A stretch of 64,000 nt of DNA from Ignavibacteria bacterium (GCA_016710985.1 JADJTX010000013.1:93534-157533), one strand, 5' to 3'. Positions 17,387 to 26,863 are shown, numbered from the stretch's first letter. Numbers and translations: made by a program. The notes: generated by a model from the sequence alone, not told the origin.

Positions 17387-17950
17387 TCATCCGTTTACAT
17401 CTTCACCCTTAGCTACATCCTTCTCTTCAATGAAGATTGCATCTGATTCATTTGGCTTTTGACCGGCAAATGTACTTGATGTAGTATAGCTTTCCTTTGG
17501 AGTAAAATCTGTTTTGACAGGCAGTTCAGGTTTTTTTCGGTCGATCAATGCATCAAATGAGATCAGTCCGGCTCCGGTAAACATCACTGCAACAGATGCT
17601 GCAAGGAAAACCAAATTGTAGCTGAACGGGAGCTCTTCATGTCCGAAACCGAGCACAAGTAAAAAGCTTACCGTCATGCAGGCAATGAAGAAACTCGCAA
17701 TAGGCGTGAATAAACCGATTATAAATAAACCTCCGAAGATCATTTCCATGAACGGTAATATGAATGCAAGTATGAACGCGGCTGTTTCATTCATCTGACC
17801 TGTGTCCTGTACTGATCTGATGAATCCCTGCAGATCCAATATCTTTCCCGCACCGGCAAACAGAAACATTGAACCGAGCGCAACTCTGATAAACAGAATT
17901 CCTACTGAAGAAGAAAATTTTCCGCTTCTTGCTTTAAAAAACATACTCAT
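17387..17950 (-). CDS. DoxX-family membrane protein
   Basis: A 187-residue protein with four hydrophobic helices. Characteristic DoxX-like sequence includes FIRVALGSMFLFAGAGKILD with the GxxK loop, FIGLFTP-like turns, and PFSYNLVFLAASVAVMFTGA in the last helix. The C-terminal ~45 residues are a polar, charged cytoplasmic tail. DoxX/SURF4-type proteins sit in the inner membrane and are often linked to quinone or thiol redox metabolism, but the role here is unknown. It is divergent from the metallophosphoesterase gene. Confidence 0.82.
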   Translation of the reverse strand: MSMFFKARSGKFSSSVGILFIRVALGSMFLFAGAGKILDLQGFIRSVQDTGQMNETAAFILAFILPFMEMIFGGLFIIGLFTPIASFFIACMTVSFLLVLGFGHEELPFSYNLVFLAASVAVMFTGAGLISFDALIDRKKPELPVKTDFTPKESYTTSSTFAGQKPNESDAIFIEEKDVAKGEDVNG

Positions 17951-18056
17951 AATTGTTGATTTTAATTTTGATTAAATTACAAATGAAATAAGAGAGTTTC
18001 TATCTTAAATTTTGTGTACGTAGTTTTAATTTAATTGATCTGAAGGTTGCCGGATC

Positions 18057-18123
18057 AAAGTTGTCAAATCTATTTAAGTAAAATCAGTTAACTGTACATA
18101 TTTCATTTAGATTTGACAACTTT
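18057..18123. promoter_or_regulatory. Perfect 16-base inverted repeat between divergent genes
   Basis: AAAGTTGTCAAATCTA (18057-18072) and its exact reverse complement TAGATTTGACAACTTT (18108-18123) are separated by 35 bases. They lie between the divergent DoxX gene and the metallophosphoesterase gene, whose start at 18171 is 47 bases further. It could be a paired operator or a small hairpin element. There is no direct evidence of a binding protein. Confidence 0.5.
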
Positions 18124-18170
18124 ACTATCAATATGTATTTTGATAACTAAATTTATTCTGCATTTAAATT

Positions 18171-19958
18171 ATGAAGCTTAAAGAAATTAAGCGAATGCCG
18201 ATGGTCAACTGGTTCGATGTCGGCCAGCTTACCAATACCGCAATAAAAATGATATTCTCAACTGTCATCGGACAACAGTCCGATAAAAGAATTATACAGG
18301 CGCTTTCATCCGTAAAGAAAGATTTTTATGATTACAGTTGTTTTTATGAGGATGACGGAGACAAGCCTAAGATTGACAGAGATAAACCGAGACTGGAAAT
18401 GTGGCTTGATTACATTTCAGATACAGGTGACGGATGGAGTCCAACTTATGCAGTCGCCTATTATGCATCAAACCCTGAGCTTGCACTGAAGATCAATGAT
18501 AAAACTTTTAAAACAAAAAGAGGAGAGGTGCTTATATTCGGAGGTGATGAAGTTTATCCGACTCCAAGCAAGGAAGCTTATAATAAAAGATTAATTATGC
18601 CATATGAGGCTGCTTTCGGTGATGATAAACCCGAACATAAACCGCACGTCTTTGCTATCCCGGGGAATCATGACTGGTATGACGGACTTGAAGCGTTCTC
18701 AAGAGTGTTCAGTTCAGATCTCGACAGAACTTTCGCAGGGTGGCTTACCAGACAAAGAAGAAGTTACTTTGCATTAAAACTTCCTGCCGGATGGTGGCTG
18801 CTCGGATCTGACGGTCAGCTTCAGTCAGACATTGATACCCCGCAGATCGAATATTTCAGAAATATTACCGAAAAGTATATGCAGGTTGGTGATAAAGTCA
18901 TACTCTGCATCTCACAGCCTAACTGGATCTATGCGCATAAATATAAAGAATTTAATCAGCCCTATGATGAAAGTGATCTGATTTATTTGCAGAATGAGAT
19001 TTTAGCTAAGAAAAACATTGATGTAAAGGTTTATCTTTCGGGAGATTATCATCATTACAGAAGGCACGAAGAGACAAAGCCAAAAGATAGTAATGCAAAA
19101 GTTCAGAAAATAACCGCCGGCGGAGGAGGCGCTTTTTTACATCCTACAAATGACATTGATGTTTCACTCATAACGGAAAATTACGGCAGCGATAAAAAGT
19201 CCAGCCGTAAATTCGCCTTGAAGAAAAGTTATCCCGATGTTGAAACTTCAAAAAAATTAGCGTTCAAAGACCTTCTTTTTTTATTTTTAAACCCGGGATT
19301 CGGGATCATCACAGCAAGTCTGTATCTTCTGACAGCATGGATGGTAGGAGCAACACTTAATTTTCAAGCCCCGTCTAATTTGCTTGAAACATTTTACCTG
19401 ACAGCAAAAGCATTTAAAGACAATCCCTTTGTTGCTCTGTGGATCTTTCTGGTATTCGGATTATTCATTATGTTTACAGATACACATTCAAAGATATATA
19501 AATGGGGAGGCGGATTTCTTCACTGCCTGGCTCACATGACAAGTACTTTTTACATCGGCTGGGGAAGTTTATATGTTACAACGGTTCTTTTCGGAGAAGA
19601 CTCTTTGCTGCAGTTCATAACTGCTTTCGGATTGATCTTTGGATTAGGCTGGGTAATTGGCTCGGTAATACTCGGAATTTATCTTTTCATTTCAATGTAT
19701 TTTTTCGGAAGACATAATGAAGAAGCGTTCTCCGCTTTGAAAATTCAGGACTATAAAAACTTTCTCCGGCTTCATATCTCCGGAGACGGAACACTTACAA
19801 TTTATCCAATAAAACTCCATAAAGTCGCACGAAAATGGAGAGACAGAAAGGAAAATGAAAAAGATAAGATCAAATCTTACATTGTTCCGTTGGACGGCTC
19901 AGGAGCGGAGCTGATTGAAGAACCGATCATTCTAAAGCCAAATGAACTCATCAACTGA
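18171..19958 (+). CDS. Membrane-anchored metallophosphoesterase
   Basis: A 595-residue protein. The N-terminal ~320 residues are a calcineurin-like phosphoesterase: ISDTGDGW, IFGGDEVYP, AIPGNHDWYDG (the GNHD signature) and LSGDYHHYRRHE supply the expected metal ligands. Residues ~365-515 contain four to five hydrophobic helices (PGFGIITASLYLLTAWMVGA and following). A C-terminal soluble tail follows (LHISGDGTLTIYPIKLHKVA). The phosphatase or phosphodiesterase substrate is unknown. The stop is at the edge of a heptamer array. Confidence 0.85.
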   Translation: MKLKEIKRMPMVNWFDVGQLTNTAIKMIFSTVIGQQSDKRIIQALSSVKKDFYDYSCFYEDDGDKPKIDRDKPRLEMWLDYISDTGDGWSPTYAVAYYASNPELALKINDKTFKTKRGEVLIFGGDEVYPTPSKEAYNKRLIMPYEAAFGDDKPEHKPHVFAIPGNHDWYDGLEAFSRVFSSDLDRTFAGWLTRQRRSYFALKLPAGWWLLGSDGQLQSDIDTPQIEYFRNITEKYMQVGDKVILCISQPNWIYAHKYKEFNQPYDESDLIYLQNEILAKKNIDVKVYLSGDYHHYRRHEETKPKDSNAKVQKITAGGGGAFLHPTNDIDVSLITENYGSDKKSSRKFALKKSYPDVETSKKLAFKDLLFLFLNPGFGIITASLYLLTAWMVGATLNFQAPSNLLETFYLTAKAFKDNPFVALWIFLVFGLFIMFTDTHSKIYKWGGGFLHCLAHMTSTFYIGWGSLYVTTVLFGEDSLLQFITAFGLIFGLGWVIGSVILGIYLFISMYFFGRHNEEAFSALKIQDYKNFLRLHISGDGTLTIYPIKLHKVARKWRDRKENEKDKIKSYIVPLDGSGAELIEEPIILKPNELIN

Positions 19959-19959
19959 C

Positions 19960-20016
19960 AATTTTCACTGACAATTTTCAACTGTCAATTATCAATTGTC
20001 AATTATCAATTATCAA
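19960..20016. repeat. Heptamer array, units TCAATTA / TCAATTG
   Basis: About seven imperfect 7-mers between convergent genes, starting within the upstream stop. Confidence 0.85.
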
Positions 20017-20273
20017 CTAATATTATCATACCTCACCAGCTCCCACTTCATATCTGTATTGCTGAATGAAAGTTCGCACAGAAGATCTTTGTCTTTGCAG
20101 GTGACAATGAAATGTGTTACGAATCCCTCGCGTGCAGGGATCTTCCAGCTCTGCAGCATCTCTGTAACTTTATAAGTGCTGTTGTTCCATTTAAACTTTA
20201 TGATCTGAATCTTCAGATTGTTGAAGTGGACAATGACCTCAACCGGTTCGAATACCTGGTTTACTTTTAGCAT
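20013..20273 (-). CDS. Small conserved-looking hypothetical protein
   Basis: An 86-residue soluble protein, MLKVNQVFEPVEVIVHFNN at the start, rich in alternating hydrophobic and polar residues that suggest a small beta-barrel or sandwich. I recognise no family. Codon use and lack of repeats argue for a real gene, and no overlapping gene competes. Confidence 0.6.
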   Translation of the reverse strand: MLKVNQVFEPVEVIVHFNNLKIQIIKFKWNNSTYKVTEMLQSWKIPAREGFVTHFIVTCKDKDLLCELSFSNTDMKWELVRYDNIS

Positions 20274-20434
20274 AATAAAGGAATTTATTTAACCTTAATA
20301 ATTTAAGGTTAATATTTAAAAGAAACAATGCAAGTGAGGACATAATTTTAAGAAAGTCTATTATTTTAATGGAAAGGTAAATATTGGATTATTATATTGA
20401 TAAAATTTTTTAAACGAGACAACAGAAATTTCAA

Positions 20435-21100
20435 TTGAAAAATACTGCAATTCCAAAAGTTAAAATCTGCTGCATCAGCAGTACAGCCGAAGCACTCACT
20501 GCAATCTCTCACGGTGCATCAGCTCTCGGTCTTGTTTCAAATATGCCGAGCGGTCCGGGAGTTATTTCGGATGAGATGATCCTGAAAATTGTAGAGGTCA
20601 TTCCGGAAACTCTTGACACTTTTCTTCTGACAAGTGAAATTGAAACGAAACAGATAATTTTACAGCATAAGAAATTCAAAACAAGAACTTTACAATTGGT
20701 AGATGAAGTTAAATTAAATGTTTATGAAGAACTCAAGTATGAAATACCGGAAGTTAAATTAGTTCAGGTAATTCACGTCATTGATGAGAGTTCAATTGAT
20801 TATGCGAATAGTATTTCAAAGTATGTCGACGCAATACTTCTTGACTCGGGTAATCCTAATTTGAAAGTGAAAGAGCTTGGAGGCACAGGAAAAGTTCATG
20901 ACTGGAGTATCAGTAGTAAGATCCGTGAAAAGGTTGACGTTCCGGTATTTCTTGCAGGAGGACTGAATCCTGAGAATGTCAGGGAAGCCATTGAAACAGT
21001 TGAACCTTACGGAGTTGATCTATGTAGCGGAGTCCGGACAAACGGGAAGCTGGATGAAGGAAAGCTGAAGAAATTTTTTGAAGCAGTAAGAAGCAGTTAG
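20435..21100 (+). CDS. Phosphoribosylanthranilate isomerase-like TIM barrel
   Basis: A 221-residue (beta/alpha)8 protein. KICCISSTAEALTAISHGAS corresponds to the TrpF N-terminus (KICG) with the catalytic Cys. DAILLDSGN contains the general-acid Asp. PVFLAGGLNPENVREAI and GVDLCSGVRT form the phosphate site. The usual SPR.VS loop is replaced by MPSGPGVIS, seen in an orphan TrpF-like subgroup. No other trp gene is nearby, so it may act on a different phosphosugar. The start used is TTG with only a weak ribosome site. Confidence 0.75.
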   Translation: MKNTAIPKVKICCISSTAEALTAISHGASALGLVSNMPSGPGVISDEMILKIVEVIPETLDTFLLTSEIETKQIILQHKKFKTRTLQLVDEVKLNVYEELKYEIPEVKLVQVIHVIDESSIDYANSISKYVDAILLDSGNPNLKVKELGGTGKVHDWSISSKIREKVDVPVFLAGGLNPENVREAIETVEPYGVDLCSGVRTNGKLDEGKLKKFFEAVRSS

Positions 21101-21155
21101 CAGTTAATCTAAAAGTATTAACTTTTAACTTTTAAATTTTAACTTTTAACTATTA
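21098..21155. repeat. Octamer/heptamer array, unit AACTTTTA
   Basis: AGTTAGCAGTTAA followed by TAACTTTTAAC-type 8-mers and ACTATTA 7-mers between convergent stops. Confidence 0.8.
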
Positions 21156-21156
21156 A

Positions 21157-22851
21157 CTATTTCAGCAAAATCATACTATTAGTCTGAACAAAATCCCCTG
21201 CCTGCAGCTTATAAAAATAAATCCCGCTGCTGAGATTGCTTCCGTCAAACTTTACTTCATAATTCCCTTCATTCTGCATTCCATTTACTAAAGTCATAAT
21301 TTCTTTTCCGAGATTATTATAAACAACAAGCCGTACATCTGACGTCTGACCTCTGACGTCTGACGGGATTGAATAACGAATAACAGTAACCGGATTAAAA
21401 GGATTTGGATAGTTCTGCCCAAGTTCAAACCTGTCAGGTATATTCTCCGAAATAAAATTAGCATTAACCGGAGTTGAAATTATTGAAGTGTAACATTCCA
21501 TATTGAATCCGCCTGATCTTTCGTCAGTCCAGACAGGAACAATCCTGTCATTGTAATAATCTATTCCAATATAATCACCGAAACGAACGGCAGTATTCGG
21601 CTGATTGGTTGGTGATGGCTGAGAGCTAATATTCAGATTAGAAAAACTTAAACCGCCGTCGGTAGAATGTGCGAGATATGCATCAACAATTGTGTTGGAG
21701 GATGTATTTCTTGAATCATAAAAAACAATTGCGATATTTCCTTTTTCATTAACTTCTATCCACGGCCAGCACTGGAGCTTTCCGTTTGCGATTGCATCAT
21801 TATTTACACGCAAAGGTGAAGACCAGTTAGCTCCTCTGTTCGTCGAACGTGTCAGAAAAATATCAGGATCTCCATTTCTTGAATCGCAGAATGCAACATA
21901 TATATTTCCGTTATTCGGACTCCCTGAAATATCAGCAGCAATTGACGGACAGGTAATATTGCTCGAAGAAATTGAGATCTCAGGAAAAGGACCCTGCGCT
22001 ATGACTTTATCAGTAGAAAAAGTATTTCCGCCGTCAGTGGATTTATCAAATTTTATTATTTGGTCAGCTGTATTTCCGTCAAGCCAGGTAATATAAATTT
22101 CACCGTTCAATCCGACAACTACATCAGATCCCTGAACACCAAACTCATCATCACTTACTGCAACAGGTGCAGACCAGTTAACTCCTCCGTTTATTGATTT
22201 AGTCAGTTTTATTCCGGTGACATCACTAAATCTTGTCCAGCTGATATACATAGTATTATTGTAAGGACTTCCGGGAGTTCTGTCTGAATCAAACATTTCT
22301 TTATCTTCTGATCCGGTGTTGGCAACTAAATACGCTGTAGGGAAAGTTACTCCGCCGTCAGATGATTTGTAAACAGCCACTGCAACATTGGTTCCTATAC
22401 AGACTACAGCTATGTAAAAATTTCCTGTAGAATCTACATTTACAACAGGGTCGCTGTTTCTTGGAAATCCGGGAAGCAGAGTTGAATCGAGCAATTTACT
22501 GACTGACCAGGTGCTTCCTCCGTCAGTGGAATAACTGTATCCGACTTTCCTGTTTGCCGGACTGACACCTGTTCTGAAATCTCTCCACGCAGCTACAACA
22601 AGGTTAGGATCTTTTCGGCTTATCTTTACTGAAGTTTCATTCTGCGGAAAGCTGTCTCTGGAAATATTGTAGTTATTAAAGATAATGGAATTGTATGAAT
22701 TGGTATGATTGGAAAAGGAATTTTGAATTACTCCGAACTTTTCAGTTTCTTCATCAAGAGATTTTGAAAATCTTTTGGGCTTATCATTATCTGCTTTTAC
22801 GGTTAAAAATGATACCGCGAAAATTAGCAATAGAAATATTGCTTTAATCAT
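21157..22851 (-). CDS. Secreted sialidase-fold (BNR/Asp-box) protein with T9SS sorting domain
   Basis: A 564-residue protein with a signal peptide (IKAIFLLLIFAVSFLTVKA). About six Asp-box repeats of the SxDGGxxW type (YSTDGGSTWS, KSSDGGVTF, KSINGGVNW, KSTDGGNTF, RSTNRGANW, HSTDGGLSF) indicate a six-bladed propeller. The last ~85 residues are a T9SS type A sorting domain (GQNYPNPFNPVTVIRYS ... GIYFYKLQAGD). Catalytic sialidase residues are not obvious, so it may bind rather than cleave. A 28-bp heptamer array (21338-21365) encodes extra residues between two strands of the sorting domain. Confidence 0.82.
   Translation of the reverse strand: MIKAIFLLLIFAVSFLTVKADNDKPKRFSKSLDEETEKFGVIQNSFSNHTNSYNSIIFNNYNISRDSFPQNETSVKISRKDPNLVVAAWRDFRTGVSPANRKVGYSYSTDGGSTWSVSKLLDSTLLPGFPRNSDPVVNVDSTGNFYIAVVCIGTNVAVAVYKSSDGGVTFPTAYLVANTGSEDKEMFDSDRTPGSPYNNTMYISWTRFSDVTGIKLTKSINGGVNWSAPVAVSDDEFGVQGSDVVVGLNGEIYITWLDGNTADQIIKFDKSTDGGNTFSTDKVIAQGPFPEISISSSNITCPSIAADISGSPNNGNIYVAFCDSRNGDPDIFLTRSTNRGANWSSPLRVNNDAIANGKLQCWPWIEVNEKGNIAIVFYDSRNTSSNTIVDAYLAHSTDGGLSFSNLNISSQPSPTNQPNTAVRFGDYIGIDYYNDRIVPVWTDERSGGFNMECYTSIISTPVNANFISENIPDRFELGQNYPNPFNPVTVIRYSIPSDVRGQTSDVRLVVYNNLGKEIMTLVNGMQNEGNYEVKFDGSNLSSGIYFYKLQAGDFVQTNSMILLK
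21338..21365 (-). repeat. Heptamer array inside coding sequence (4 x TCTGACG)
   Basis: Four tandem 7-mers (TCTGACG, TCTGACC, TCTGACG, TCTGACG on the plus strand) lie inside the T9SS sorting-domain codons. They encode VRGQTSDVR, roughly seven residues more than neighbouring sorting domains have at this position. The frame is preserved, as three extra units equal 21 bases. Confidence 0.85.
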
Positions 22852-22966
22852 AAATCCCCTTTTTAATAGTTGTTTTGGAAATCAGATCAGTATACTCTTT
22901 TTTCCTTATGCAGGCTTAATCATTTAACTAAAAAAAATCACAAACATATCAAACCTACTTAAATAT

Positions 22967-23368
22967 TTATTTATTTTTTGAAGACATCTTTCTTAAAAAG
23001 AACGCGACAAGACCTGCTATTATACCATACCCGATTCCAAAGAAAGGACCAGAAAATAAAAGTACATACTGAGGAGCAAGATCACCTGTTATGTTTTTAA
23101 AGCCGTCAAGTGATCCGGGATTATTTTCAAGATAAGTATTGAACATAACCGCCTGGACTATAGAACCGAATATACCCGTCAGCAGTCCTACAACCACACC
23201 GTGCATAAACAAAGAATTCTCACAGGTCCTTGAGATTATAATACCTGCAACAACTGCAAATATTATCATGTAAACCGTCATGTAATTGCTGTTGATGACC
23301 CCGAATACTGATGCTACAGCAATCGCAACACCGACTAACGTTAATAGTAAAATTATTTTCCAGTTCAT
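22967..23368 (-). CDS. Small four-helix membrane protein of unknown function
   Basis: A 133-residue protein with four hydrophobic segments (IILLLTLVGVAIAVASVFGV, MTVYMIIFAVVAGIII, GVVVGLLTGIFGSIVQAVMF and GIGYGIIAGLVAFFL) and a basic C-terminus. It resembles small DUF4199/glycine-zipper-like membrane proteins in general appearance only. No family is assigned. It is co-oriented with the neighbouring genes but separated from them by over 100 bases. Confidence 0.6.
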   Translation of the reverse strand: MNWKIILLLTLVGVAIAVASVFGVINSNYMTVYMIIFAVVAGIIISRTCENSLFMHGVVVGLLTGIFGSIVQAVMFNTYLENNPGSLDGFKNITGDLAPQYVLLFSGPFFGIGYGIIAGLVAFFLRKMSSKNK

Positions 23369-23419
23369 AAAGAAAGTTTAATTTGAAATTATTATTTTAA
23401 AATTATTTGAAGGTTAATT

Positions 23420-23508
23420 TAATTCATTGCTCATTGCTCATTGTTCATTGCTCATTGTTCATTACTCATTGTTCATTACTCATTGTTCATTGTTCATTGC
23501 TCATTGCA
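23420..23508. repeat. Heptamer array, units TCATTGC / TCATTGT / TCATTAC
   Basis: About 12 contiguous 7-mers that run into, and supply, the stop codon of the TPR protein on the minus strand (AATTTGCAATGAGCAATGAAC). Confidence 0.9.
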
Positions 23509-25510
23509 AATTGTTAAGCGAGTCAAGTTTTTTCATTGCATTTTGATCGCCTGGTTGTACTTTAAGCATCATGTTCAGATACTCTTTTGATTTCTCTCTA
23601 TCTCCTTTTTCAAGATAAAATGAGATCAGTCCGTTTATTGCATTAATATTTCCCTCATCTTTATCTATTGCTTCCAGAAAATATTTTACAACCATGTCCG
23701 GTTTACCCATATCATAATAGCACATTGCAATGTTATTTAAAAATCCAGAGATTGTAGCCGGATCAGTATTAAGTGAGATCAGTTTTTCAAGATCTTTAAT
23801 AGCTTCCGGGTATTTTTTTTCTGAATAGAACTGATATGACCTTTTGTGAAGAATGCCTATCTGGTAATTTTTTGAATCATCATTTTCAAATCCCTCCGGA
23901 ATCAGATTTTCAGAAAGTGTTCCCTGTTTGAGATTATCTAAAATTGAAACCGATTCTTTGTAATCAGGAGCAAATGTCTGAAGTTTCTCCAGCATGATAA
24001 TTGCGCTGTCTTTTTTATTCTGCATATTGTAAACTGTAGCCATCTTAAAATATCCGTCAGGAGCAAGCGAATCTATCGCTATCCCTGCTTTAAATTTCAT
24101 CTGAGCAGAATCGAGTTTTCCGCTGAGAAGATAGATCAGGCCAAGATTGTGATGAGCCAGAACATTGTTATATCTTATCTCAATTGCCCGCTTGTATAAT
24201 TCCGTGGCTTCATCATACTTTTTTTTATTTGCATAAATGTTTGCTTCATTCACAAGAAGTACAGTTCCTTCGACTCCTTTTGTAGAAGAATACAAGCTGT
24301 CATTATTTTTCCATTCGATATTCCGTTTATATGTTAGATATGAAAGCAGCCCTATTATCACACACATTCCAATCGTTAAAATGGAGAAGTCACGTTTTGA
24401 ACTTCCGACCATTGCGAGATGGCAGATCAGCAGTACAAGCGCGAATGAAGAGAAATAAAGAAAACGCTCAGCCATCAGATTCATAGTCGGCACTATGTTC
24501 ATTACTGGCAGAAGCGATATAAAAAAGAACAGTATGCAGAATGAGATTATGCTGTCCTTTTTGTAAAAATATACTGAAAGAAAAATGAGAAACGCAATAA
24601 AAGCAAACGAGAAGATCACATCCGCATCAATTATGGATTTAGCGTCAGGTATGACTCCGTTATAATGATAGAGCAGAGGAAACGGAGCAAACAAAAGACG
24701 GAAATAAACAGGGATGGTCTTCAGCATTGTTCCGATGGCAACATCATAATTCTTTCCCTTGAAATATAAATAATTTTCACGCTCAGGTATATCCGCCAGT
24801 ATTGAATATCTGAATGCGAAGTAGAGTATCGTTATTCCGAAGAACAATGCATAATTGATCCAGTTCTTCTTAAAATAACTGAGATCCTTTTTCCTGAAAA
24901 CGAAATCATATAAAAGAATAATTACCGGCATAGTAACTATCATCTCTTTTGTCAGAAGACCGAATACGTAAAAAAGAACCGAAAGAAATAGAAGGAGATA
25001 ATTTTTTTGTGTGATCTTGTGAATGGAATTATCTTTCTTACTGTGATCCATTTCTTTAGTGAACTCAATGTAAAAAAGAAATGAAGCGAAGAAGAACAAC
25101 GTAACAAGAGAATCAGTTCTGCCGCTTACCCAGCTTACTGCTTCAGTGTGTATCGGATGAACCGCAAAGATCAAAGTTGAGATCAGCGAGAACAGATTTC
25201 TGTATTTATATTTCCAGAACAGAACCGTAAAAATCTTGAAAAGAAGCAGGCAGGAAATAATATGTATGATGACATTGGTAAGGTGAAAACCATACGGTTC
25301 CAATCCCCATACTGAATAGTCAATGGCATACGAAGCCGACACTACAGGTCTGTAATACCTTCCTATTACTTTGTGAAAACCCTCTTCAGCAGTAAAATAC
25401 TTCGGAATGTTAGAGAGGTCCTGTATGGAGGCCGGGAGTGAATTATAAAACACTAAATACGTAACTAATACTATAATTATGTAGCAGAAGACCGGTTTAA
25501 TATTGCTCAA
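23501..25510 (-). CDS. Multi-pass membrane protein with C-terminal TPR repeats (TMTC/PMT-like)
   Basis: A 669-residue protein. The N-terminal ~400 residues have roughly ten TM helices, with luminal-type motifs NSLPASIQD, RYYRPVVSASYAIDY and FAVHPIHTEAVSWVSGR, as in the GT-C/TMTC glycosyltransferase-like family. The C-terminal ~270 residues are TPR repeats (ANIYANKKKYDEATELYKRA, AHHNLGLIYLLSGKLDSAQ, NIAMCYYDMGKPDMVVKYF). It could be a membrane glycosyltransferase or an assembly scaffold. The first periplasmic loop retains acidic residues consistent with GT-C activity, but this is unproven. Confidence 0.75.
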   Translation of the reverse strand: MSNIKPVFCYIIIVLVTYLVFYNSLPASIQDLSNIPKYFTAEEGFHKVIGRYYRPVVSASYAIDYSVWGLEPYGFHLTNVIIHIISCLLLFKIFTVLFWKYKYRNLFSLISTLIFAVHPIHTEAVSWVSGRTDSLVTLFFFASFLFYIEFTKEMDHSKKDNSIHKITQKNYLLLFLSVLFYVFGLLTKEMIVTMPVIILLYDFVFRKKDLSYFKKNWINYALFFGITILYFAFRYSILADIPERENYLYFKGKNYDVAIGTMLKTIPVYFRLLFAPFPLLYHYNGVIPDAKSIIDADVIFSFAFIAFLIFLSVYFYKKDSIISFCILFFFISLLPVMNIVPTMNLMAERFLYFSSFALVLLICHLAMVGSSKRDFSILTIGMCVIIGLLSYLTYKRNIEWKNNDSLYSSTKGVEGTVLLVNEANIYANKKKYDEATELYKRAIEIRYNNVLAHHNLGLIYLLSGKLDSAQMKFKAGIAIDSLAPDGYFKMATVYNMQNKKDSAIIMLEKLQTFAPDYKESVSILDNLKQGTLSENLIPEGFENDDSKNYQIGILHKRSYQFYSEKKYPEAIKDLEKLISLNTDPATISGFLNNIAMCYYDMGKPDMVVKYFLEAIDKDEGNINAINGLISFYLEKGDREKSKEYLNMMLKVQPGDQNAMKKLDSLNNLQ

Positions 25511-25612
25511 TCTTTATTACTTTTATGTTGGGTATTTTTTGAATGTGAAAATAGACATTATAATTTAATAAAGAAAAGTAATATTAAAGATATAGAGGGA
25601 AAATAAGAAAAT

Positions 25613-26155
25613 TTAAGCCTGGGACTTCAATCGCTTTCTTAGCCAGCTGATCTGTCCTCTGTGATTTATTTCATCTTCGAATGCGTGAAACCAGATGTGA
25701 TGAAAGTTGGCTGTGTTGCCATACCATTGCATTTTCTTTTCAAGCCACTCATCATCCTTTTCTTTGAGAAGTTCATAAACTTTATTTCTTTCTTCATTTA
25801 AAATATTAACATAAAACTTCAGGTCATTGCCTTTTATCAGCTCCCTTCCCTTTTCACCCAGATATGACGCAGCTTCCCATTTTTTGTCTTCTTCGGGTGT
25901 AAGTTCTCTTTCTTCAAATGTAAGTATCCGGAAATAAAAATCGGTGGATGCAATATGATAAAGCAGCGCGCCGATTGAATTACTCTCCTTATCATGCAGA
26001 TAGTCTAACTGTTCAACTGTAAGTCCCTTAACGGATCCAAGTGTTGTGTATCTTGCATAATTCATCATGCAGATAAGACGGCTGATGTTAGGAGTGTAGC
26101 CGGTAATGTCAGTTACAAGATAGAGTTTATCCTGCTCTATTATTGGTTGATCCAT
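25613..26155 (-). CDS. DinB-family protein (copy 1)
   Basis: A 180-residue four-helix bundle of the DinB/YfiT superfamily. The metal-binding His pattern is LYHIASTDFYF, then HHIWFHAFEDEINHRGQISW. Members include thiol-S-transferases and metal-dependent hydrolases, and the substrate here is unknown. It is a close tandem paralogue of the gene at 26248-26784, separated by 92 bases, and continues the minus-strand series that starts with the radical-SAM-like genes. Confidence 0.85.
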   Translation of the reverse strand: MDQPIIEQDKLYLVTDITGYTPNISRLICMMNYARYTTLGSVKGLTVEQLDYLHDKESNSIGALLYHIASTDFYFRILTFEERELTPEEDKKWEAASYLGEKGRELIKGNDLKFYVNILNEERNKVYELLKEKDDEWLEKKMQWYGNTANFHHIWFHAFEDEINHRGQISWLRKRLKSQA

Positions 26156-26247
26156 AATGGAATTCTTAAAATTTATAAGATTTAAGAAAGTTTATATTGT
26201 ATTTTTAAACAGATGGTATCTCTGACTGACACTCGCTTCATTGATAT

Positions 26248-26784
26248 CTATTTCCCGAGTCTCTTTTTTATAAAATTGATCTGTCCTCTGTGATTTATCT
26301 CATCTTCGAAAACGTGAAACCAGAAATAATGAATATTGAATTCATTTTTTCCTGAAGTGACTTTCTCCGCAAGCCATTTATCATCCTTTTCTTTTAAAAG
26401 TTCATAAGTGCGGTCTCTTACTTCATTTAAGATATTAATATAATATTCCAGATCATTACCCTTTATCTTATCCCTCGCTTCTTTTCCAAGATGCAGAGCC
26501 GGTCCCCATTTCTTCAGCTCTTCTTCATTCAGTTCTCTATCTTCAAATGTACTGACCTGATAATAAAAATCACCCGCTGCAATATGGTGCAGCAACGCTC
26601 CGATTGAATTGCTGGTATCATCTATCTGATAGTCCAGCTCTCCGACGGTCAGTCCTTTCACCGAATGTAATGTCACTTGCCTGGCATAATTCATCATGCA
26701 GATCAGCCGGCTGATATCATGAGTATATCCTGGAATGTCAGTGATCAGGCAATATTTTTCGGGTGGGATAATTTGAGAGTTCAT
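26248..26784 (-). CDS. DinB-family protein (copy 2)
   Basis: A 178-residue DinB-like four-helix bundle, visibly homologous along its length to the downstream copy (PGYTHDISRLICMMNYARQ, SNSIGALLHHIAAGDFYY, WFHVFEDEINHRGQI). The His ligands are conserved in both. The pair arose by tandem duplication. It follows the fragmented radical-SAM-like gene by 79 bases on the same strand. Confidence 0.85.
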   Translation of the reverse strand: MNSQIIPPEKYCLITDIPGYTHDISRLICMMNYARQVTLHSVKGLTVGELDYQIDDTSNSIGALLHHIAAGDFYYQVSTFEDRELNEEELKKWGPALHLGKEARDKIKGNDLEYYINILNEVRDRTYELLKEKDDKWLAEKVTSGKNEFNIHYFWFHVFEDEINHRGQINFIKKRLGK

Positions 26785-26863
26785 GCTTTATAATTTTTTT
26801 TTTAAAAAGGAATTTATGATTTTTAATATACGTGTAAATTTGAGAAAACTTGTGGCAGATTTT

